Shown here piece after piece: positions 57,409-64,000 of a DNA stretch of 64,000 nucleotides. The DNA is taken from assembly GCF_018917965.1 (NCBI RefSeq), contig NZ_JAHLPP010000001.1, forward strand, positions 744,001 to 808,000, given 5' to 3'. Position 1 is the stretch's first letter. Every line of letters starts with the position of its first letter. This DNA is from Pseudoflavonifractor sp. MSJ-37. Its GTDB lineage: Bacteria; Bacillota; Clostridia; Oscillospirales; Oscillospiraceae. A program made the translations under genes and the position numbers. Under the pieces are notes generated by a model. It made no database searches, had not been told where the DNA came from, and was given only the letters and a program-made list of their open reading frames with translations.

Positions 57409-58548
57409 ATGGAGAGCAGAGAGCGCCGTACCTGGGCAGAGATCGACCTGGGTGCACTGGAGCATAATTATCGAACGATCCGTGCGGCACTGCCGGAGGG
57501 CTGCCGCTTTCTGGGCGTGGTGAAAGCCAACGCCTATGGGCACGGAGCGATCCCGGTGGCCCGCCGTCTGGAGAAACTGGGGGCGGACTATCTAGCCGTG
57601 GCCTGTCTGGACGAGGCGGCAGAACTCCGGGTGGCGGGCATCACGCTGCCGATCCTGATCTTAGGGCACACTCCCGCGGAGTTCGCCGGAGATCTGGTCC
57701 GGATGCGTCTGACTCAGGCGGTGTGGGACGTGGATACCGCCAGGGCCATCTCGGACGCCGCTCAGGCGGAGGGGCGCACGGCCAAGATCCACCTCCAGAT
57801 CGACACCGGGATGTCCCGCCTGGGCCTGCTCTGCGACGAGGCTCACCGGGCGGAGAGCGTGGAGACCATCGCCGCTATCTGCGCGCTCCCCGGCTTGGAG
57901 CACGAGGGCATCTTCACCCACTTCTCTGATGCCGACGGCAGTGAGGAGTACAGTATGCTCCAGCTGACCCGGTTCCTGGATCTGATCCGGGATCTGGAGG
58001 AGAAGGGACTCCGGTTCTCGCTCCGGCACTGCGCCGCCAGCGCAGCCACCCTTCGATTCCCCTGCGCCCATATGGACATGGTGCGTCCCGGCCTAGAGCT
58101 GTACGGCCACTACCCCGCTCCGGAGCTGGAGGGGCTGGATGGTCCTGGTCTGGAGCCGGTGATGACCCTCAAGACCCGTGTGGCCGCCGTCCGGGATCTC
58201 CCCGCCGGGGCCTATGTGAGCTACGGCCGTACAGCTCAGCTCAAGGAGGATACGAAGCTGGCGGTCTTGGGCATCGGCTATGCGGATGGCCTGGCCAGAG
58301 CCCTGTCCAACCGTGGCACGATCCTCATCGGAGGGAAGGAGCGGCCCATCACCGGCCGGGTGTGTATGGACCTGTGCATGGTCCGGGTGGACGGAGATGT
58401 CCATCCCGGCGATGTGGCGGAGGTGTTCGGAAGGGAACTGCCCATCGAGAAGATGGCGGATGAGCTGGGGACCATCTCCTATGAGATCATGTGCAACATC
58501 GCCCGCCGGGTGCCCAGGATCTATCTGGAAGGGGCACGGACGGACTGA
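57409..58548 (+). CDS. alr: Alanine racemase
   Basis: PLP enzyme (379 aa) making D-alanine for peptidoglycan. WAEIDLGALEHNYRTIR start, PLP lysine K39 in VVKANAYGHG, barrel motif IDTGMSRLGLL and catalytic tyrosine in YVSYGRT near residue 265; the C-terminal beta domain ends with EIMCNIARRVPRIY. ATG 57409 has AAGGAGG at 8 bases; in-frame upstream codons lack support. mazF follows. Confidence 0.96.
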   Translation: MESRERRTWAEIDLGALEHNYRTIRAALPEGCRFLGVVKANAYGHGAIPVARRLEKLGADYLAVACLDEAAELRVAGITLPILILGHTPAEFAGDLVRMRLTQAVWDVDTARAISDAAQAEGRTAKIHLQIDTGMSRLGLLCDEAHRAESVETIAAICALPGLEHEGIFTHFSDADGSEEYSMLQLTRFLDLIRDLEEKGLRFSLRHCAASAATLRFPCAHMDMVRPGLELYGHYPAPELEGLDGPGLEPVMTLKTRVAAVRDLPAGAYVSYGRTAQLKEDTKLAVLGIGYADGLARALSNRGTILIGGKERPITGRVCMDLCMVRVDGDVHPGDVAEVFGRELPIEKMADELGTISYEIMCNIARRVPRIYLEGARTD

Positions 58549-58730
58549 CCAGCACATAAAATGGACCGGGGAGCGCATGGGCCGCGCTGTGCGGCGGAAC
58601 GCGATCCCGGCAGATCTTTCGTGCTGTGGGTATAGATCGCGCCGCACCGTGGGAAAATCATAGCAGTCGGACACGGCCCCTGAGAGGGCGGTGTCTCCGG
58701 CTACTATCTGACCGCGGAGTGTGAGCTTTT
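58549..58730. other. alr-mazF interval without an antitoxin gene
   Basis: 182 bases. No frame of MazE size exists on either strand; the longest plus-strand frame from an ATG (58561) has about 23 codons. An imperfect GACACGGCCC.. / ..GGTGTC stem lies near 58670-58705. Confidence 0.6.
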
Positions 58731-59096
58731 GTGGATAACAACGTAAAGCGCGGAGACATTTTTTATGCCGACCTGAGCCCGGTGGTGGGGAGCGAGCAGG
58801 GCGGCGTCCGTCCGGTGCTGATCGTCCAGAACGACACCGGGAACAAACACAGTCCCACCGTGATCGCGGCGGCCATCACGTCCCAGACCGGGAAGGCCCG
58901 TCTGCCCACACACATCGAGTTCGCGGCGGGGACGTATGGGCTCCCGAAGGACTCGGTGGTCCTGCTGGAGCAGATCCGGACCCTGGACAAGAGGCGTCTG
59001 CGGGAGCATATGGGCAGACTGGACAACACGTTGATGCGGAAGGTGGACTCAGCCATCGCAGTGAGCTTTGGGCTCCATCCGCAGCAGATGGTCTGA
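58731..59096 (+). CDS. mazF: MazF/PemK-family endoribonuclease toxin
   Basis: NdoA/MazF-like mRNA interferase (121 aa): [52 protein letters not shown] and [16 protein letters not shown], with the conserved R and T/S residues of the active site. GTG start at 58731 with GGAGTGTGAG upstream. In many Firmicutes it follows alr together with a MazE antitoxin; here the antitoxin gene is not present in between. Confidence 0.92.
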   Translation: MDNNVKRGDIFYADLSPVVGSEQGGVRPVLIVQNDTGNKHSPTVIAAAITSQTGKARLPTHIEFAAGTYGLPKDSVVLLEQIRTLDKRRLREHMGRLDNTLMRKVDSAIAVSFGLHPQQMV

Positions 59097-59207
59097 CCGC
59101 CTGAGGCGGCGGACCGGTACGCGGGCCGGCGGAAGGCTACATAGGATAGCGTTCCGCCGGGGCCCGCAGACCGATATCATGGCACAGGCATACATAGGAG
59201 GATCCTC

Positions 59208-59735
59208 ATGAAGCAGAAGAAGTGGATGTCCTGCCGCCTGCTGGCGGGCGGCCTCGTGACGCTCTCGCTCACCGCCGCGGCGCTGGCGGCCAGTCAGGGG
59301 AGCCAAAGCGATCCGCTGGTGACACTGAGCTATCTGAACGACAAGGCGATCCCGGCGATCCTGTCGCAGGTGGATACGAAGATCGCCCAGCGGGAGACCG
59401 ACCTGAAAAGCCAACTCCAGCAGGTGGCGGACGGCTATGCGCAGAGCGTGAAAGGGAATGGCGGGAGCACCTCTGCGGTCTATCAGGTGGTCAGCCTCAG
59501 CAAGGGCCAGACCCTGACGGCTGGGAGCTCCTGCGAGATCCTCCTGCGGACCGGTACTGGGACCTGTTCTTCCAGTACGTCCCCGGGACTGGTGGACATG
59601 ACCGGCGGATCTACGCTGGCACCCGGCGGGACGCTGACCTCCAACCACCTCTATCTGGCCACTCAGCCAGATCGAGGCGTCAGGGCCGTCACTGCTGTGA
59701 CACTGATGGTCCGCGGCAGTTACAGCATCCAGTGA
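59208..59735 (+). CDS. Exported protein of unknown function
   Basis: Protein of 175 aa with a signal peptide (about 1-28, LSLTAAALAA). The mature part begins SQGSQSDPLVTLSYLNDKAIPAILSQVDTKI, goes on with a helical stretch (QRETDLKSQLQQVADGYAQ) and ends in a beta-rich domain with TLTAGSSCEILLRTGTG and LAPGGTLTSNHLYLA. I do not recognise a named family. ATG 59208 follows AGGAGG. It stands 111 bases after mazF; a GC-rich stem (about 59118-59168) lies in between. A cell-surface or spore-related role is only a guess. Confidence 0.7.
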   Translation: MKQKKWMSCRLLAGGLVTLSLTAAALAASQGSQSDPLVTLSYLNDKAIPAILSQVDTKIAQRETDLKSQLQQVADGYAQSVKGNGGSTSAVYQVVSLSKGQTLTAGSSCEILLRTGTGTCSSSTSPGLVDMTGGSTLAPGGTLTSNHLYLATQPDRGVRAVTAVTLMVRGSYSIQ

Positions 59736-59740
59736 GCAGA

Positions 59741-59787
59741 AAAAGAAACACGGCGCACCGCGGGGGCTTTCCCAGCGGTGCGCCGTG
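59741..59787 (-). terminator. Terminator of the glycosyltransferase operon
   Basis: Stem CACGGCGCACCGC / GCGGTGCGCCGTG (59749-59787) with TTTCTTTTTC behind it on the minus strand; it may also serve the exported protein gene. Confidence 0.75.
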
Positions 59788-59819
59788 TTCGACTTTAAAA
59801 GATACTGAACGTGTAGGAC

Positions 59820-60902
59820 TCAAAACATCCCGATGCCCCCCAGGATCTGTTCGATCTTCCGGGCACGGTTGGACCAGGAGGCGGCCTCGCCGTAGGCGCG
59901 GCGGCGGTCTCTGGCCCATGTCCCGGCCTCGGCCAGGGCACTTCCACAGAGCTGAGAGAACTCATGGGCGGAGTGGGCGCTGTAGATCACATCCGGGAAC
60001 TGCTCTACCTGTCCGGGGAGGAGCATGGACACCACTGGCTTCCCGGCGGAGAAATACTCGAAGATCCTGGGCGGAAGGACATCGGTGTCCAGAGAGTCCC
60101 GCCGGAGAAGGCTGACCCCCACATCGAAGCGGGCCAGATAGGCCGGGAGCTCCATCAGCGGCCTCCAGCCCAGGAGACGTACGTTGGGCAAGGCGTGCAG
60201 GGCCCGAAGGGCGGGGGTTTCCTCCACCCGTCCGATCAGGACGAAGTGGACCCGGGGATAGTCCCGGGCGGCCCGGAGGAGGGGAGCGAGGTCCAGATCG
60301 TGCCAGATCGTGCCCTCATAGCCCACGATGGGGCCCTGGATGTCTTGAAGCTCCGGAGGGATGGACAGGTCCTCCCGGGAAAAGATAGACCAGTTGGCTC
60401 CGTTGGGGAGGAGGACCACGTTGTCATTGCATGGAGACAGATGGTCGACCAGCTCCGGCGAGGCGGCAAAGACCACGTCAGCCTCCAAACAGAGGTCGCT
60501 CTCCCAGTCGTCGGGGAGAGAGGACCAGTCACGGCCACAGTCGTAGATGAGTCCCCGGAAGGGAAGCGTATCCAGCAGATGGACCGCTGATGGGGTCGCG
60601 CACCAGAGGACAGGGTCCCGAAAGCCATGTCGGCCCATGATCCGCTCGATATACCGGGACAGCTTCCGCTGGCCCATGTGGAAGAGGAGGCGGTTGTTCT
60701 CCTCCGGGTCCAGGATCGGAGGAAGGGAATAGACCAGAAGGTCGGACCGCATCCGGCGTCCCTCGTCTTTCCAGTGGCGCTTCCGGCGGAGGGGAGGTTC
60801 CAGATAGAGGATCCGGACATCCTTCATCCTGGTCATGAGCTGCTGGGTCCGGGCGGGGACCCGGCTCCAGGGGCGGTCGGCCAGACAGACGAGCTGCTTC
60901 AA
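59820..60902 (-). CDS. Glycosyltransferase family 4/1-like protein
   Basis: Glycosyltransferase of GT-B fold (360 aa), similar in layout to TuaH-type enzymes. The N-terminal half contains LIYDCGRDWSSLPDDW and LVDHLSP; the C-terminal half holds VGYEGTIWHDLDLAPLLRAARDYP, FVLIGRVEE, NVRLLGWRPLMELPAYLARFDVGVSLLRRDSLDTDVLPPRIFEYFSAGKPVVS with the donor-binding glutamate. TTG 60902 overlaps the previous stop (TTGA), with GGAGG 11 bases upstream. It acts in envelope polysaccharide synthesis; sugar donor unknown. Confidence 0.85.
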   Translation of the reverse strand: MKQLVCLADRPWSRVPARTQQLMTRMKDVRILYLEPPLRRKRHWKDEGRRMRSDLLVYSLPPILDPEENNRLLFHMGQRKLSRYIERIMGRHGFRDPVLWCATPSAVHLLDTLPFRGLIYDCGRDWSSLPDDWESDLCLEADVVFAASPELVDHLSPCNDNVVLLPNGANWSIFSREDLSIPPELQDIQGPIVGYEGTIWHDLDLAPLLRAARDYPRVHFVLIGRVEETPALRALHALPNVRLLGWRPLMELPAYLARFDVGVSLLRRDSLDTDVLPPRIFEYFSAGKPVVSMLLPGQVEQFPDVIYSAHSAHEFSQLCGSALAEAGTWARDRRRAYGEAASWSNRARKIEQILGGIGMF

Positions 60903-63145
60903 TCCGCTGCCACCTCCGGGAGCCCCAGCAGACGGGCGGCCGTGGCAGAATTGTGGTGTTCCACCTGACGGAGCCGTTCCACACCCTCTGTGAGGAAGGC
61001 GTGGTCATCGATCCGGGCGTAGGCAGCGTCGATGTCGGCAGTGAGCTGATCCAGCGTCAGAGAGGAGAGGTCGATGAACAGATCCTGACCGATATAGGAG
61101 AGGAAAGAACTGATCTTCTGGTCATAGACCACGCCGACCAGAGGAACACCCTGACTGGCAGCGAACACCAGCGCGTGGAGGCGCATGGAGACCACGACCT
61201 TCATCCGGGCGAAAAGGCCGATGGTATTGGCGGAGGATCCGGTGTCCTCGATGATATGATAGGGCGCGGTCATCCGGGAGGTGGCCTGGCGGATGGCGTT
61301 CAGATCCAGCCGGCTCTCGATGGGGAGGAACACCGGGGTCAGACCATACTGCTTCCAGGCATAGTCGGCGGCGGCAGCAAAGATCTCCGCTTTTTCCCTG
61401 AAGCCGGGCCAGGGGCGCAGAGTAAAGCCGATGTAGCGGCCATTGGGCTCCAGACCTTCCCGCTCCAGAATGCCGTCCACCACTTGGGCGGGGGCCGCCG
61501 GAAGGATCACCGTGGGATCGGCAGAGAGGATGATCTCCGGCTGGTCCACGCCCATGGAGGCCAGCTCTTCCCGAGAGTGGGTATCCCGGAGCGTGATGGC
61601 GTCCACCCGCTTCTGGAGGACCTTGGCGGCCCGCCGCCGATTGGACTCCGAGCGGATGGGCCCGATGCCGCAGCCGTACATGAGGACCTTGTTGCCCAAG
61701 AGCTTGCCGGCTGAGATGGTGGAGAGATAGAACCACAGGGAGCGGTGGCTCGTCACGTCCTGCATGAGAGAGCCGCCGCCGTTGATATAGAGGCGTGTCT
61801 TGGTCATCCGCCACAGATAGCGGAAGAAGTTGAAGGTATAGATGGAGTTCACCCGGTAGGTGAGGCGTGTGCTCTCCGGATCCCGGGACAGGACCCAGAC
61901 CGGGAGGTCCGGGTCCAGGGCCCGCAGTTCGGTGACGATGGCCTCCAGGATAGCGTCGTCTCCGGCATTGCCACGGCCATAGGCTCCGCAGACTAAAACG
62001 CCGTCTCTCCGATGGTGGGTCTTTTTCCGCTCTTGCCGCCGGAGGATCGTCTCATAGATCTGAAGCTGGCGGTGGAGGGTGGATCCCAGAGAGAAATCCC
62101 GGTCCGCCCGCTCATAGAGCCGGTCCCCCAGATGACGGCGGAGGGTGGCGTCCTTGGCCAGAGCGGTGAGCTGGCGTGCCAGCCCGTCTGCGTCCCGGGC
62201 CTCGAACAGGAGACCGGTCACGCCGTCTTCGATGAGATAGGGCACGCCGCCCACCCGGCTGGCCACAGTGGGGAGCTTGGCCCTGGCGCCCTCGGTCAGG
62301 GCATAGGGGAAGGTCTCAGAGAGAGAGGTGAGGGTGTTGATATCCAGAGCGTTGTAGAAGCTGTCGATATCGGAGATCCAGCCGGCGAAGCAGACCACCC
62401 GTTCTATGTCCAACTCCTTGACGAGCGTCTTCAGGGCATCCCGCTCCTCGCCGTCGCCGGCGATGAGGAGGCGGAGCTTGGGACGTTCCGCGTGAGCTTT
62501 GGCAAAGCCGCGGATCAGGGTGCCCACATCCTTCACTGGGTCCAGCCGGGCGGCGATGCCGACGACCACACAGTCATCATCCGCCTCCAGGCCGACCGAG
62601 CGGAGGTAGGCCGACCGGTCCAGAGCGGGATGGCGGGGGGAGAAATCCAGACCGTTGTAGATGGTGAAGAGCCTGTCCGGGTCGAAGCCCCGGGAGATGA
62701 GCAGATCCGTCATGGCGTCCGAGACACCGATCCGATAGTCCAGGAAGCGCAGAGCCACCGTGTTGGTGGTCCCATAGATGAGCCGGGCCGCAGGGCGGCC
62801 CAGATAATCCAGCCGATAGTCCGAGTGGACGGTGGATACGACCGGCAGGCCGGTGGACCGGCGCAGGAGGGCACCCATCATATTGCCGCGGGCACCGTGG
62901 CAGTGGATGATCTGATAGCCGCCGTCTTTGATGAACTTCTTCAGTTTTCGATAGGTGGCGAAGACGTTCCGGCCGGAGAAGATGACCGTGTGGATGCCCA
63001 GTTCCCGGGCTTCCTGCGCAAAGGGGCCGTCCATGAAACAGACCATCGTGACATCGATGGTCTGGGACAGGTTCTGAAGGAGAGAATGCACATGGGTCTT
63101 GGCGCCGCCGCTGTCGCCGCCGCTGATCAGGTGGATGACTTTCAT
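60899..63145 (-). CDS. Fusion of a GT4 glycosyltransferase with a CsaB-type polysaccharide pyruvyltransferase
   Basis: Protein of 748 aa with two enzymes. Residues 1-375: GT4 glycosyltransferase (VIHLISGGDSGGAKTHV, IIHCHGARGNMM, IAARLDPVKDVGTLIRGF, SETFPYALTEGARAKLPTVAS). Residues about 385-748: CsaB pyruvyltransferase (LVCGAYGRGNAGDDAILEAIV, INGGGSLMQD, YGCGIGPI, VSMRLHALVFAASQGVPLVGVVYD). ATG 63145 follows GGAGGG at 8 bases. CsaB puts pyruvyl ketals on wall polymers, which anchor SLH-domain proteins. No stop or frameshift separates the halves. Confidence 0.9.
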   Translation of the reverse strand: MKVIHLISGGDSGGAKTHVHSLLQNLSQTIDVTMVCFMDGPFAQEARELGIHTVIFSGRNVFATYRKLKKFIKDGGYQIIHCHGARGNMMGALLRRSTGLPVVSTVHSDYRLDYLGRPAARLIYGTTNTVALRFLDYRIGVSDAMTDLLISRGFDPDRLFTIYNGLDFSPRHPALDRSAYLRSVGLEADDDCVVVGIAARLDPVKDVGTLIRGFAKAHAERPKLRLLIAGDGEERDALKTLVKELDIERVVCFAGWISDIDSFYNALDINTLTSLSETFPYALTEGARAKLPTVASRVGGVPYLIEDGVTGLLFEARDADGLARQLTALAKDATLRRHLGDRLYERADRDFSLGSTLHRQLQIYETILRRQERKKTHHRRDGVLVCGAYGRGNAGDDAILEAIVTELRALDPDLPVWVLSRDPESTRLTYRVNSIYTFNFFRYLWRMTKTRLYINGGGSLMQDVTSHRSLWFYLSTISAGKLLGNKVLMYGCGIGPIRSESNRRRAAKVLQKRVDAITLRDTHSREELASMGVDQPEIILSADPTVILPAAPAQVVDGILEREGLEPNGRYIGFTLRPWPGFREKAEIFAAAADYAWKQYGLTPVFLPIESRLDLNAIRQATSRMTAPYHIIEDTGSSANTIGLFARMKVVVSMRLHALVFAASQGVPLVGVVYDQKISSFLSYIGQDLFIDLSSLTLDQLTADIDAAYARIDDHAFLTEGVERLRQVEHHNSATAARLLGLPEVAAD

Positions 63146-63173
63146 TGGTGAGACCCTCCAGATGAAAAAAGAC

Positions 63174-63202
63174 TTGTTCCAGAGATCGAAGTATGCTACA
63201 AT
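63174..63202 (+). promoter_or_regulatory. Promoter of the DUF4330 gene
   Basis: TTGTTC and TACAAT, spacer 17. It faces the leftward promoter at 63239-63268. Confidence 0.55.
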
Positions 63203-63238
63203 GTCTCCAGTCGTGGGATGGACGGTCATAGCGGTCCT

Positions 63239-63268
63239 ATTGTACACCACGTCTGATACTTATGTCAA
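63239..63268 (-). promoter_or_regulatory. Promoter of the GT4-CsaB operon
   Basis: On the minus strand TTGACA (63263-63268) and TACAAT (63239-63244), spacer 18. Confidence 0.7.
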
Positions 63269-63292
63269 TTTACGACCCGGAGGCTGCAAAAG

Positions 63293-63829
63293 ATGCTGGA
63301 TGAAAAGGGCAGACTGTTTGGAAAGATCAATATCGTAGACCTGCTGGTCTTGGTCTTAGTAGTGGCGATCGCCGCGGTGGCGGCGATCCGGCTCATGGGC
63401 AAGGGTGGGACGCTCCCCGGAGAATCCGGCGGGAAAGCGAAGCTCACCTACACGGTCCAGGTGAACAGCGTCTATCCCGAGATCTATGATTCGATCAAAG
63501 AGTATATCGACCAGGTGGATGAGAACGGGCAGAAGGGCGACGAACTCATGGCTTCCGGCAACCTGCTCCGGGGCTATGTGACCGACGTGACCTCCCAGCC
63601 CCATGACAATGCCGCCATCATCACCTCCAGTACCGGTGCGTTGACCATCCCTCTGGCAGATGACCTGCTGGACCTGACCTTCACTGTGGAGGTCACGGTG
63701 CCCGACCGAGTCACCAACGAGGTGGGCACGCAGGAGGTCCGCATCGGCAAGACCCATACACTCAAGACCGCGCACTTCGAATTCGCCAACGGCGTCATCA
63801 CGGACTGCCAGTGGGAAGGCGCGGAGTGA
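63293..63829 (+). CDS. DUF4330 family membrane-anchored protein
   Basis: Protein of 178 aa with one N-terminal membrane helix (about 15-35) inside the family signature DEKGRLFGKINIVDLLVLVLVV, then an extracytoplasmic beta-rich domain (LTYTVQVNSVYPEI, RGYVTDVTSQP, LTFTVEVTV). DUF4330 genes are often found by csaB and glycosyltransferase genes in clostridia, as here, suggesting a role in the same wall-polymer pathway. ATG 63293 has GGAGG at 9 bases. Confidence 0.85.
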   Translation: MLDEKGRLFGKINIVDLLVLVLVVAIAAVAAIRLMGKGGTLPGESGGKAKLTYTVQVNSVYPEIYDSIKEYIDQVDENGQKGDELMASGNLLRGYVTDVTSQPHDNAAIITSSTGALTIPLADDLLDLTFTVEVTVPDRVTNEVGTQEVRIGKTHTLKTAHFEFANGVITDCQWEGAE

Positions 63830-63846
63830 TCGTATCCGACTGGACT

Positions 63847-63882
63847 GACAGGGCAGGGAGTTTTCCCCGCCCTGTCGTTTTT
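63847..63882 (+). terminator. Terminator after the DUF4330 gene
   Basis: Stem GACAGGGC / GCCCTGTC, loop 14 bases, then GTTTTTC. Confidence 0.75.
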
Positions 63883-63925
63883 CTATCTGCGGCCGTTCGA
63901 CAGCGGCTTGGGAGGGTGGCTTTGT

Positions 63926-64000
63926 ATGATGATCGATCGTCTCATGCGTCTGGACGGCGCAGTCCTGCTCTGGATCCAGGAACAGGCCCGGGGACCGGTG
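63926..64000 (+). CDS. Start of a probable PAP2-family phosphatase (cut by the window)
   Basis: First 25 codons, MMIDRLMRLDGAVLLWIQEQ and on to RGPV, preceded by GGGAGG at 10 bases. The LDGAVLLWIQ..RGP pattern is that of PAP2-type undecaprenyl-diphosphatase N-termini, which fits the envelope setting, but too little is visible to be sure. Confidence 0.45.
   Translation, partial: MMIDRLMRLDGAVLLWIQEQARGPV

Noticed and set aside
58561-58630. Tiny frame as a possible MazE antitoxin between alr and mazF
   Set aside because: About 23 codons, no AbrB-like motif, no ribosome binding site of note; too short for an antitoxin.
1-64000. CRISPR array or cas genes
   Set aside because: No regularly spaced short repeats and no Cas protein were seen; the only repeats are palindromes at 13152-13451 and the 440-bp duplication.

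Overview
The window looks like a piece of chromosome from a GC-rich, low-copy-tRNA-cluster, spore-forming Firmicute of the class Clostridia, most like the Oscillospiraceae (Flavonifractor/Lawsonibacter/Oscillibacter-type gut anaerobes). This is inference from gene content and style: a sporulation sigma-G gene, a DUF1385-prmC pair, recA-recX, a CsaB-type pyruvyltransferase, a molybdenum hydroxylase operon, many GTG/TTG starts with strong AGGAGG-type ribosome binding sites, and sigma-A promoters of the TTGACA-17-TATAAT type. No species call is justified from the sequence alone.

Layout. 1-5037 (minus strand): a molybdenum hydroxylase operon (mocA-like cytidylyltransferase, large subunit, FAD subunit, 2Fe-2S subunit, and a second large subunit running off the left edge). 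5272-5466: a tRNA-Leu(CAA) transcription unit. 5543-9182: lipoprotein with an OmpR/PhoR-type two-component pair. 9197-15420: housekeeping genes (DUF1385, prmC, recA, recX, rimO, pgsA), with a hairpin-packed repeat element between recX and rimO. 15514-24483 (minus): a secreted M28 peptidase lipoprotein and a TetR-MMPL-GLUG/coiled-coil export operon. 24790-25560: sigG. 25690-25977: tRNA-Gly(CCC) with a tRNA-like relic in its leader.

25981-30950 is an accessory island next to tRNA-Gly: a degenerate excisionase-like HTH gene, a CD1871A-NapH-TlpA redox operon (including a 48-residue CXXC protein), a divergent VanRS/OmpR-like two-component pair, and a frameshifted end of a large serine recombinase. 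It reads as the leftovers of a conjugative transposon. 31031-38354: polyphosphate:AMP phosphotransferase, M20 amidohydrolase, EamA transporter (its upstream region contains the tail of a lost AraC regulator), oligoendopeptidase F, a TetR regulator and trpS. 38443-46051 (minus): CitA/DcuS-type sensor, response regulator and LysR regulator, followed by a ribose-type ABC importer with a cyclase-family hydrolase.

46191-48920: a small membrane protein gene whose 3' part, terminator and the 3' half of tRNA-Thr(CGT) are present twice, 440 bp each and slightly diverged, flanking an AT-rich insert with a membrane-linked XRE regulator. 49004-55223: L-lactate dehydrogenase, a methyltransferase, a K+/H+ antiporter, a redox operon (ArsR, unusual thioredoxin-reductase-like flavoprotein, thioredoxin), tRNA-Leu(GAG) and an AlbA_2 protein. 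55310-57137 (minus): MarR-MATE. 57239-59735: alr, an antitoxin-less mazF and an exported protein of unknown function. 59820-64000: cell-envelope polysaccharide genes (glycosyltransferase, a glycosyltransferase-CsaB fusion, DUF4330 protein, start of a PAP2-like protein).

Main points worth a second look: the decayed CTn5-like redox island, the GLUG/coiled-coil partner fused into an MMPL operon, the duplicated tRNA-Thr flank, the hairpin element after recX, and the ArsR-flavoprotein-thioredoxin operon whose reductase lacks the usual NADPH-binding signatures.
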